A DNA stretch of 18,142 nucleotides, taken from the NCBI GenBank assembly GCA_024277475.1, contig JAJRVC010000507.1:1-18142 (forward strand), given 5' to 3'. The notes below the pieces were generated by a model. That model did not search any database and was not told the DNA's origin. It was given only the letters and a program-made list of their open reading frames with translations. This document shows, in pieces, positions 8,359 to 15,314 of the stretch. A program made the position numbers and the translations under genes. Numbering within the stretch: the stretch's first letter is position 1; each line of letters begins with the position of its first letter. This stretch comes from Deltaproteobacteria bacterium (GTDB taxonomy: Bacteria; Desulfobacterota; Desulfobacteria; Desulfobacterales; JAFDCJ01).

Positions 8359-9186
8359 TTACTCAAGTTCCGCTTTCCATTTTGTACCGGTGATCCATTT
8401 TTTATACATTCTATCATAGAAACCGTCGCCTTTGGACTGTCTTAAGAAATTGTTAAGGTAGTTTAGAAAATCAGGATCACCCCTGTTAATGGCCCAGGCC
8501 AGTGGTTCATAGGTGAAAGGGTCTTTCAGAAATATAGTCTTGCCTTTGCCCTGGCTTCCGTAAAGAAATCCGCAGAAGGGCAAATCGTAAACGAGGGCAT
8601 CCGCTTTACCGTTGATAACTTCCAGACCCGCTTCGGCTTCTGATTCAAACCCTTTGTAAGTGGCTTTGGGTATATACTTTTTAATGGCCTGCTCGCCGGT
8701 GGTTCCCATGCGTGAGGTGACGATGAATTTGGGGTTATTGAGGTCCTTGTAAGATAGTACCTTATTTTTAAGCTTCTTGTTTATGAGTATGGTTTGTCCC
8801 ACGACAATGTAAGGTTCGGCAAAGTTCACTTTGAGATTTCTTTCCTGGGTGATGGTCATTCCCCCCATAATGATATCGAATTTTCCGGTCATCAATGCCG
8901 GAATGATGCCGTCCCAGGCCGTATTGACCGGCACGAATTTAACGCCCATCGATTTTGCCAGCCGCCTGCCGAAATCCATATCAAACCCGATAAATTCTCC
9001 TTTTTTATTGGTCATTTCAAACGGAACGTATCCGGATTCAAAACCGACGCGAAGTTCTCCTCTCTTAAGAATTTGTTCAATGGTGGATTTTTTTGCCAGG
9101 TCGATATCCGCACTAAATGCGGATGTTGCGAAAAGAAATCCAATGACCGTCAGTGTAATTAATCCTAGTACCAATCCTTTTTTCAT
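8359..9186 (-). CDS. Polar amino-acid ABC transporter, periplasmic binding protein
   Basis: This 275-residue protein of solute-binding family 3 captures an amino acid in the periplasm and delivers it to the permease. A Sec signal peptide (MKKGLVLGL, hydrophobic core to about residue 20) is followed by a likely signal-peptidase I site after AFSA (about 26). There is no lipobox cysteine, so it should be soluble. The mature part shows the family pattern: LRVGFESGYVPFE (45-57), GFDMDFGRRLAKSMG (67-81), and WDGIIPAL. Arg116 in TITQERN and Asp201 in ALVYDLPF match the positions that bind the alpha-carboxylate and alpha-amino groups of the ligand. The start is firm: GGAGG lies about 8 bases before the ATG. 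It is the first gene of the operon and is followed by its own terminator. Confidence 0.96.
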   Translation of the reverse strand: MKKGLVLGLITLTVIGFLFATSAFSADIDLAKKSTIEQILKRGELRVGFESGYVPFEMTNKKGEFIGFDMDFGRRLAKSMGVKFVPVNTAWDGIIPALMTGKFDIIMGGMTITQERNLKVNFAEPYIVVGQTILINKKLKNKVLSYKDLNNPKFIVTSRMGTTGEQAIKKYIPKATYKGFESEAEAGLEVINGKADALVYDLPFCGFLYGSQGKGKTIFLKDPFTYEPLAWAINRGDPDFLNYLNNFLRQSKGDGFYDRMYKKWITGTKWKAELE

Positions 9187-9291
9187 GCGCTACCTCCTTT
9201 TTAATATGAAAATGATCCGAGGGTTGTGATGGCCGCCGGCGGGCGACCATTCAGCCCATAGCCTGACGCTGCTTCCGCGCTCTTCTTGTAT

Positions 9292-9297
9292 ATTATA
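9292..9297 (-). promoter_or_regulatory. Candidate -10 box for the amino-acid transporter
   Basis: The minus strand reads a perfect TATAAT here, about 105 bases before the binding-protein ATG. No good -35 hexamer sits 16-18 bases upstream, so an activator or an imperfect promoter would be needed. Weak evidence on its own. Confidence 0.3.
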
Positions 9298-9336
9298 ATG
9301 GGATTAATGTAAAGGGTTCTTTTAAGCTAAGGAGAT

Positions 9337-9370
9337 CGGTTATAGGTTCAGGGCTCAAGGTTAAAAGGTT
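9337..9370 (-). repeat. Degenerate TGAACC array, copy D (inverted)
   Basis: Read on the minus strand the units are TTAACC-like units, TTGAGCC, CTGAACC and TATAACC, then G. The 14-base end TGAACCTATAACCG (9337-9350) is identical to that of copy A at 715-728, in the opposite orientation. A further TTATAACC/TTTTAACC pair extends it to about 9375. Confidence 0.65.
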
Positions 9371-9501
9371 ATAAAATCTTGATATCCATAACTTTATACT
9401 CCGTTTTTTGGATTGGCCTCTTTCACCCATTGGCTTAAACATGGAATTCGACCCGGTTGATGCAAAATGCTATGGAGTCTGTTTTTTTGATCTGAATCAT
9501 C

Positions 9502-9531
9502 TTGACTTTTTGATTGATGGGCGGGTATTAG
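9502..9531 (+). promoter_or_regulatory. Candidate sigma-70 promoter of the phosphofructokinase gene
   Basis: TTGACT (9502-9507) and TATTAG (9526-9531) are separated by 18 bases and lie about 120 bases ahead of the phosphofructokinase ATG. The -35 is a 5/6 match and the -10 is imperfect. Confidence 0.35.
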
Positions 9532-9653
9532 TAAAACCAGATATGAATGTTGACAATTGACGATTGAATATTTGCGGAAATCGTTGCGCTCCGTCATTTA
9601 ATTTTAGATTTCGGGTTCAGGTGTTCAATCTTCAATAAAAACTGGAGGATGCC

Positions 9654-11753
9654 ATGCCCGGGAAAGAAACCATCAGTTTGGAAGAACTTTTAAACCATCC
9701 CACGGTCAAAAAGGCCACCGACGATATCAACGCCGAGTCTCTCGAAAGAAGAGCCTATTCACCTCTGCGCTGCAAAGTGTTTTCCCATCCCTATACGTTT
9801 TTGCAGGAAACCGACCGGTATCGATTTGAGCTGGACAGGCAAGCCGAAAAACTGCTGCCGGATATCATCGGCAACAAGGTACAGTTGGTTGAAGGCAAAG
9901 ATTCGGTGGATGACGAGGTTGCCCGGCACTATGGGAAAAAGCGCCATATCGGCATTGTTTTCTCCGGAGGACCGGCGCCGGGGGGGCATAATGTAATTGC
10001 CGGTTTGTACGACGCCGCCAAGAAAGCCAATCCGGATTCAAAAGTTTACGGATTTCTGGTCGGGCCTGACGGGATCATTGAAAATGAAGCCGTCGAGCTT
10101 AGCGATGATCTGGTGAACAGGTATCGAAACCTGGGCGGTTTTACCATGATTAAGACCGGCCGAACAAAAATCGACAGCAAAGAGAAAATAGCGCTGTCCC
10201 GGGAAACCTGCCGACGTCTCAACCTGGACGCGCTGGTGGTCGTAGGCGGAGATGATTCCAACACGAATGCCGCTTTTCTGGCCCAGGAAATGATGGCGGA
10301 CGGAGTTCAGATTCTGGGGGTTCCCAAAACCATCGACGGCGATATTCAGGTTAGAGATATGGCTGGAAATGTGCTCTGTGCCATGTCTTTTGGGTTTCAC
10401 ACTGCGGCCCGTGCCTTTGCCAACGCCATCGGAAACCTTTGTACGGACAGTAGCTCAGATATTAAGTACTGGCATATCTGCAAAGTCATGGGGAGAGTGG
10501 CCAGTCACCTGGCATTGGAAGTTGCGTTGCAGACCCATGCCAACATGACCCTTATCGGAGAAGATCTTGCTGATTATACGGATACCGTCAGACTTGAGAA
10601 AGCGCAAAGGGACGGCACATGCGATTATAACGCCTACGGTATGACCCTGCGCCATCTCTCCCGGATTATCTGTGAGGCTGTTGTCGGCAGAGCCGCGGTG
10701 GGGAAAAATTACGGTGTCATCGTCATCCCCGAAGGCGTACTTGAATTTGTTAATGAAATTCAGGTTTTTATCATCAAGTTGAACACCATTATCGCTGATT
10801 ACAATCAGACCCATGACAGGGATTTTCATTCGGCCTTCCTGCATCTTGAGGACAAACTGGAGTATTTGCGCCGGCTGGCCCAGCGCTCCCGGGAAGATAG
10901 CTCCTTTAAGCTGTGGCACACCAGAGATGATGATCTTTTCAGTGATATTCCGGCCTTTTTCCAGGAGGGGCTGCTGATGGAAAGAGACAGCCACGGCAAT
11001 TTTCAGTTTTCTCAAGTTGAAACCGAAAAAGTCCTTCTGGGACTCGTTAAAGATTACTTGAATATTTTAAAAGAAGAGGGCCGGTATAAAATAGGTATTC
11101 AAAAGGACTATTATCGAAAAACCATGGAACGCGCTGGATTTGATGCGGATCGTTACGGCCCGGTGCTGTTTGGGAATTTTGGGACCGACGAGTACCTGCT
11201 GGTAAAATCTGCTGTTATTTCCGTCAAAACCCTGAATCAAACCCTAATCAATGCAGGATTGATAAAAACCGGCGAGGAAATTCCGGCAGCGGTTGAAAAA
11301 TTATTTAAAAAATCAATGCCGAGCTTTAAAACCCAGATTCATTTTTACGGGTACGACGGCAGGGGAAATGATCCCACCCGTTTTGATTGTATTTATACCT
11401 ACAATTTGGGGCTCACGGTATTCAGCCTGATCGCCAACGGGGCTAGCGGTCAGATGGCGGCCATAAAAAACCTCGATATGGATTTTTCCAAATGGGAACC
11501 CATCGGGATTCCGATTGCGCCGCTGATGCATCTTGAAGAACGCAAAGGCAAACTGGCTCTGGTGATCGAAAAGAGCATCGTGGACGTGAATTCCATCGCT
11601 TTTCGGGTTGCCAAAGCCCAACGGGAAAAATGGTTGGCGGCTACCCCGGGAGATGACCATTACAGACGCCCCGGCCCGATCCGTTTTACCGGTAAAAGTG
11701 AAGAGGACAGACCGATAACATTGGAACTCAATGCTATCGGAGCAAATGATTAA
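9654..11753 (+). CDS. pfp: PPi-dependent phosphofructokinase (diphosphate-fructose-6-phosphate 1-phosphotransferase)
   Basis: This cytoplasmic enzyme reversibly phosphorylates fructose 6-phosphate using pyrophosphate, so it can serve glycolysis and gluconeogenesis. The 699-residue protein has the phosphofructokinase fold motifs: GGPAPG (105-110), GGDDSNTNA (198-206), PKTIDGD with the catalytic Asp228 in TID (224-230), MGR (279-281), a PEG segment after VIVIPEG, and a late YDGR. The second aspartate of GGDD is the residue that marks PPi rather than ATP users, and the overall pattern is that of the long (plant PFP/spirochete-like) group. That group is usually about 550 residues, so this protein carries roughly 150 extra residues, mainly in the middle and C-terminal part (about 365-560). 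GGAGG about 6 bases before the ATG supports the start. It stands alone; PPi specificity is inferred from sequence. Confidence 0.95.
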   Translation: MPGKETISLEELLNHPTVKKATDDINAESLERRAYSPLRCKVFSHPYTFLQETDRYRFELDRQAEKLLPDIIGNKVQLVEGKDSVDDEVARHYGKKRHIGIVFSGGPAPGGHNVIAGLYDAAKKANPDSKVYGFLVGPDGIIENEAVELSDDLVNRYRNLGGFTMIKTGRTKIDSKEKIALSRETCRRLNLDALVVVGGDDSNTNAAFLAQEMMADGVQILGVPKTIDGDIQVRDMAGNVLCAMSFGFHTAARAFANAIGNLCTDSSSDIKYWHICKVMGRVASHLALEVALQTHANMTLIGEDLADYTDTVRLEKAQRDGTCDYNAYGMTLRHLSRIICEAVVGRAAVGKNYGVIVIPEGVLEFVNEIQVFIIKLNTIIADYNQTHDRDFHSAFLHLEDKLEYLRRLAQRSREDSSFKLWHTRDDDLFSDIPAFFQEGLLMERDSHGNFQFSQVETEKVLLGLVKDYLNILKEEGRYKIGIQKDYYRKTMERAGFDADRYGPVLFGNFGTDEYLLVKSAVISVKTLNQTLINAGLIKTGEEIPAAVEKLFKKSMPSFKTQIHFYGYDGRGNDPTRFDCIYTYNLGLTVFSLIANGASGQMAAIKNLDMDFSKWEPIGIPIAPLMHLEERKGKLALVIEKSIVDVNSIAFRVAKAQREKWLAATPGDDHYRRPGPIRFTGKSEEDRPITLELNAIGAND

Positions 11754-11844
11754 CGTCTTGGAATTTCTATAATATATTTAAATCATGCATCTTTTAGCGT
11801 CAGTGGTTTTATGCCGATTGTGAGCGAAGCGAACTAAGGTCTAT

Positions 11845-11953
11845 CCCAGGAGGTGGTTGCGGTCGCTGATTTTCTGTTGTTTTAGGGGGTGCCGGGGCAG
11901 GGAAACTGGAACAGCCGCAAGTGGCAATGTTAGAGAGAACTCACCAGGCTGGG
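11845..11953. ncRNA. Candidate structured RNA, unknown class
   Basis: On the plus strand CCCAG (11845-11849) pairs with CTGGG (11949-11953), GGTG (11852-11855) with CACC (11942-11945), TTGCGG (11857-11862) with CCGCAA (11915-11920), CTG (11866-11868) with CAG (11912-11914), and TTTTCTG (11870-11876) with CAGGGAAA less one bulge (11898-11905). A small GTT/AAC hairpin (11929-11940) would make a three-way junction. It lies between the stop codons of two convergent genes, where no protein gene is seen. The strand is unknown, and no terminator or promoter was identified. I do not recognise an RNA family. Confidence 0.35.
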
Positions 11954-11958
11954 TGCCC

Positions 11959-11981
11959 AAAAAAGAGTTGGATTTACTCTT
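11959..11981 (-). terminator. Weak intrinsic terminator of the small membrane-protein gene
   Basis: On the minus strand AAGAGT and ACTCTT form a 6-base stem with a 7-base loop, and the second arm ends in six U residues (11959-11964). The first arm overlaps the last codons and the stop of the gene. The stem is short, so strength is uncertain. Confidence 0.5.
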
Positions 11982-12261
11982 CAGCGTCGTATTTACTTTC
12001 CAGCAAGTTCTTTTTTTCCTCGGTCATCATTTCCAGCTCAACGAAAAGATCTCCAATACCTGCTTCCCGCAATACATCGTTTTTTAAAATGGACTCCGGT
12101 CTTTCGTTGCTTATGCTGACAAAAGTCTCATGCAGATGCAGTGATGTCTTTTTTAACAGGTAAATATCGCGTCCATCAACAATAAAATGGTTGTCTAAAA
12201 TAAAATAGAAGACAGTTGCTGCCAGACCAATGAGAAGGTACTGTTTGATTCTCTGTTTCAT
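11974..12261 (-). CDS. Small membrane-anchored protein of unknown function
   Basis: I do not recognise this 95-residue protein. It has a basic N-terminus (MKQRIKQ), one hydrophobic segment (about 8-22) that reads as an uncleaved signal anchor, and a polar, charged remainder of about 70 residues that would face the periplasm. The C-terminal part (LFVELEMMTEEKKNLLESK) is predicted helical. An AAGGA lies about 9 bases before the ATG, and a small terminator overlaps its end, so it looks like a real single-gene unit. It runs leftward between the rightward phosphofructokinase and FadN-like genes, so it shares no operon with either. No catalytic or binding motif is visible. Confidence 0.65.
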   Translation of the reverse strand: MKQRIKQYLLIGLAATVFYFILDNHFIVDGRDIYLLKKTSLHLHETFVSISNERPESILKNDVLREAGIGDLFVELEMMTEEKKNLLESKYDAEE

Positions 12262-12732
12262 TTTAGCGGTCCTTTATCTTTAGATATTCAATCTTAATTG
12301 TGGCGTGTCTGAATTTGGCATTCTAAGATACTATCGGCTAAGTTTTGGAAAACTTGACGGCCGACTAATTTTCTGGAACAAGTTAGTTCATTTTGCTCAC
12401 AATTGAATTAATAAATTTGGACGTTTTTTTTGGCTTTTCGACGGATTGATCGCTGGCTGACGACCCGAATACTTCGCAGAAGGTATGAATTTATCCTGCC
12501 GGCTTTTTGACAAACACAACCAGGATCAGATTGAGTCATTTATCAACGGCGACAAAGTCTACTGGTGGTTCAGTGACGCGGCCATCAAGGCGCATACTAA
12601 GGACACCCTGGTCTTGAATCCATAATTGATGAATATCTATTCATTTACTCTGTTCAGCTTCTCATGTGATTGGCTTGTATCTGAATATTCAAACAGTTAA
12701 TTTATATTTGTACCAATTTTCAGGAGGTTATT
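12262..12732. other. Intergenic region upstream of the FadN-like gene
   Basis: This stretch lies between divergent genes. It holds a short protein-like frame at 12485-12625, described separately, and an AT-rich leader before the FadN-like gene (about 12626-12720) that should contain its promoter. I found no convincing -35/-10 pair and no recognisable operator for a fatty-acid regulator. Bases 12262-12484 show nothing identifiable. Confidence 0.45.
12485..12625 (+). pseudogene. Short protein-like frame, possible gene remnant
   Basis: An ATG frame of 46 codons ends at TAA 12623-12625, and the same frame is open back to a TGA near 12460, adding residues PEYFAEG ahead of the methionine. The residues look protein-like (a mix of charged and aromatic residues such as KVYWWFSDAA) rather than random AT-rich translation, but there is no properly spaced ribosome-binding site: GAAGG ends one base from the ATG. 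The best reading is the C-terminal scrap of a decayed gene; a tiny real gene is possible. No function assigned. Confidence 0.25.
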
Positions 12733-15138
12733 ATGAAAAGAAAAATCAGAACAGCCGCCGTTATTGGCTCCGGTGTCATGGGCGGGGGTATTGCGGCCCT
12801 GCTTGCTGCTGCCGGCGTCAAAACTTTGTTGCTGGATATCGTTCCCTTTGATTTGAAAGCCGAAGAAAAAGACGATCCGGCTGCCAGAAATCGTATCGCC
12901 AAAGCGGGGTTGGATGCGGTATTGGCGTCAAGTCCTTCTCTTTTAATGCAGAGGAAGGATGTTGACCGGATCAGCATCGGCAATTTGGAAGATGATCTCG
13001 GCAAACTGGCGCAAGTGGACTGGATAATCGAGGTCGTGGTCGAGAACCTGCAGATCAAAAAAGACCTGTTTAAACGCATCGAACCGATTCTGTCAAACGG
13101 CACAATTGTCTCATCCAACACCTCGGGCATTCCGCTTAAAGCCATGTCCGAAGGATTAAGCAAAGAATTCAAGCAGCACTTTTTAGGTACGCATTTCTTT
13201 AATCCGGTGCGCTACATGAAATTGCTGGAGATTATTCCCGGAGAGGAGACCCTGTCGGAGGTGCTCGCGTTCATGGCCGAGTACGGCGAACGGATCCTCG
13301 GCAAAGGAATCGTATGGGCCAAAGATACACCCAATTTTGTCGGCAACCGTATCGGTGTTCAGGGCATGGTGAAAGCCATTCAAATGATGGTCGATGACGG
13401 CCTGACAATTCCCGAGGTGGACGCGCTTTTCGGATCTGTGCTTGGAAGACCCAAAACCGCTATGTTTAAAACCGCGGATCTTGTAGGCTTGGATGTGCTG
13501 GCCCATGTGGCCAAAAATACTTACGACCTGGTGGAAAATGATGAGACCCGGGACAGTTTTGTGATGCCGGAATTCGTCAATGCCATGATCCAAAAAAAAC
13601 TGCTCGGCAAAAAAACGCAGGGCGGGTTTTATAAAACGGATTTAACACCGGAGTGGCAGAAAATCAGGAAAGTGATTGATCCGGCCACCCTGAAATATGC
13701 CGAATATGAGTTTGCGAGTTTCCCGTGTCTGGATGCCGCTAAAAAAGCTAAAACCCTGCCGGGAAAAATGCAGGCCGTGGTTTATGGGGATGATAAAGGC
13801 GCTCAATTTGCCTGGAAAGCTGTGGCCAACAACCTGATTTACGCCGCCAACCGGATTCCGGAAATTTCCGATACCATTGTCGAAATTGACAACGCACTGA
13901 AGTGGGGCTTCAATTTTGAGCTGGGCCCCTTTGAAACCTGGGATGCCATCGGGTTGGCAAAATCCGTCGAAAAAATGGAAAAAGACGGCTTGGCGGTACC
14001 GCAAAAAATCAAGAAAATGCTGGCTGCCGGCAAGAGCGCCTTTTACAGGATTGAAGATGGAAAACGCCTCTATTATGATTTTGGAAGCGAAACTTACAAA
14101 GAACAGGTGGTTGGTGAAAACATCATTTCATTGACGTCCCTGAAATCCACCGGAAGCACCGTCAAAGAAAATAACTCCGCATCCTTAATTGATCTTGGTA
14201 ATGATGTTTTCTGTCTGGAACTGCACACCAAGATGAATTCCCTGAATCAGGAAATCATCGAATTTTTACCGGAAGTCCAGCAAGCCGTAGATGCTAACGC
14301 CGCCGGTTTGGTCATCGGCAATCAGGCGGGGGGCATGCCGGGTGCTTTTTCCGCCGGTGCCAACCTGATGGATGTTGCCGTCGCGGTTAAGGAAAACCGG
14401 TTTGCAGATCTGGAAAAAATGATTGCCGGGCTGCAATACGGTCTGCTGAATTTAAGATATGCACCCTTTCCGGTGGTGGCGGCACCTTTTGGACTGACCC
14501 TTGGTGGGGGATGTGAGCTTTGTCTGGCTTCCGATAGAACGGTGGCCCATGCCGAACTATACATGGGGCTGGTTGAAATCGGCGTCGGCCTGCTGCCGGC
14601 CGGAGGGGGTTGTCTAAACCTGTGGCGCAAGTTTTTAGCAGCGGTTCCGACGGCGGTAACGGAACTGGATCTGGCAAAATTCTTTATTCCCGTGTTTATG
14701 TCGATTGCCATGGCCAAGGTCTCCATGTCCGCTGCCGAGGCTCAGGCCAATGGATTTTTGGGACCCGCCGACAGAATTGTTTTCAACCGTGATCATCTGA
14801 TCGGTGAAGCCAAAAAAGAAGTGCTTAAAATGCACAACGACGGCTATGCACCCCCGCTGAAAGAGAGGATAAAGGTTCTGGGTCAGGCGGCTCAGGGCAT
14901 GGTGGCCGCCCAGATTTCCGACATGGCCAGCGGCGGTTTTATCAGTGAATATGATGCCTTTTTGGCCAGACGAGTCGCCTATGTGATCAGCGGCGGGGAT
15001 GTCAGGGACAATTCCGAGGTAACCGATGATGTTATTTTGAGCCTTGAACGCAGTACCTTTATCGATTTTTTGAAGGAAGAAAAAACCCAGGCAAGGATTG
15101 AGCATATGTTGAAGACGGGGAAACCATTGAGGAATTAG
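12733..15138 (+). CDS. fadN: FadN-like 3-hydroxyacyl-CoA dehydrogenase / enoyl-CoA hydratase
   Basis: This 801-residue cytoplasmic enzyme hydrates enoyl-CoA and oxidises the resulting 3-hydroxyacyl-CoA with NAD in beta-oxidation. The dehydrogenase comes first: NAD-binding GSGVMGGG (12-19), SSNTSG (127-132), the catalytic His154 in HFFNP, and PNFVGNRIG (200-208), with a second C-terminal dehydrogenase-type segment to about 430. The hydratase follows: oxyanion segment FSAGANL (539-545) and both catalytic glutamates, Glu595 in GGGCEL and Glu615 in VEIGVGLLP. This order is the reverse of E. coli FadB/FadJ and matches Bacillus FadN (about 790 residues). An ideal AGGAGG lies about 6 bases before the ATG. 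A thiolase follows 176 bases later on the same strand, which supports fatty-acid degradation, or its reverse. Chain-length preference cannot be judged. Confidence 0.95.
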   Translation: MKRKIRTAAVIGSGVMGGGIAALLAAAGVKTLLLDIVPFDLKAEEKDDPAARNRIAKAGLDAVLASSPSLLMQRKDVDRISIGNLEDDLGKLAQVDWIIEVVVENLQIKKDLFKRIEPILSNGTIVSSNTSGIPLKAMSEGLSKEFKQHFLGTHFFNPVRYMKLLEIIPGEETLSEVLAFMAEYGERILGKGIVWAKDTPNFVGNRIGVQGMVKAIQMMVDDGLTIPEVDALFGSVLGRPKTAMFKTADLVGLDVLAHVAKNTYDLVENDETRDSFVMPEFVNAMIQKKLLGKKTQGGFYKTDLTPEWQKIRKVIDPATLKYAEYEFASFPCLDAAKKAKTLPGKMQAVVYGDDKGAQFAWKAVANNLIYAANRIPEISDTIVEIDNALKWGFNFELGPFETWDAIGLAKSVEKMEKDGLAVPQKIKKMLAAGKSAFYRIEDGKRLYYDFGSETYKEQVVGENIISLTSLKSTGSTVKENNSASLIDLGNDVFCLELHTKMNSLNQEIIEFLPEVQQAVDANAAGLVIGNQAGGMPGAFSAGANLMDVAVAVKENRFADLEKMIAGLQYGLLNLRYAPFPVVAAPFGLTLGGGCELCLASDRTVAHAELYMGLVEIGVGLLPAGGGCLNLWRKFLAAVPTAVTELDLAKFFIPVFMSIAMAKVSMSAAEAQANGFLGPADRIVFNRDHLIGEAKKEVLKMHNDGYAPPLKERIKVLGQAAQGMVAAQISDMASGGFISEYDAFLARRVAYVISGGDVRDNSEVTDDVILSLERSTFIDFLKEEKTQARIEHMLKTGKPLRN

Positions 15139-15212
15139 ACGCCTGGGTCTGCGATATCGGTAAAAATTGACGGAATTTCTCAAAAAATCATCGCTACAAG
15201 AAAAAATCAAAT

Positions 15213-15233
15213 GTCGAAATCCGAAATTCGAAA
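15213..15233 (+). repeat. GTCGAAA-type heptamer array
   Basis: GTCGAAA, TCCGAAA and TTCGAAA follow in perfect 7-base register, then a looser ACAATATCGAA and TGACAAA continue the same flavour to about 15250. It sits in the 176-base gap between the FadN-like and thiolase genes, so it would be part of the transcript if they are co-transcribed. Confidence 0.6.
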
Positions 15234-15314
15234 CAATATCGAATGACAAAAATTCACAATGACCCAAACAGAATGGTGGCTCAAATAATTAGATGAGTTT
15301 ATGGAGGTATAATC

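Larger units (their letters stand above)
9187..9653. other. Divergent promoter region between transporter and phosphofructokinase
   Basis: This stretch separates divergent genes and should carry both promoters. It contains a candidate -10 for the transporter (9292-9297, minus), a candidate sigma-70 promoter for the phosphofructokinase (9502-9531, plus), the inverted TGAACC array (9337-9370), and a TTGACAATTGACGATTGA stretch (9550-9567) that looks repeat-like. No gene is supported; a 67-codon minus-strand frame at 9394-9597 has no ribosome-binding site. Confidence 0.5.

Noticed and set aside
9550..9572. TTGACA followed by an AT-rich stretch as an alternative phosphofructokinase promoter
   Set aside because: The only -10-like hexamer is about 10 bases away, too close; the site looks more like a repeat of TTGAC/ATTGA units.
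11845..11953. Resemblance to an S-adenosylhomocysteine riboswitch (CCCAGGAGG...CCAGGCTGGG outer stem)
   Set aside because: The required 3' pseudoknot strand is not found after the outer stem, and no methyl-cycle gene lies downstream; the next base is the end of a convergent gene.
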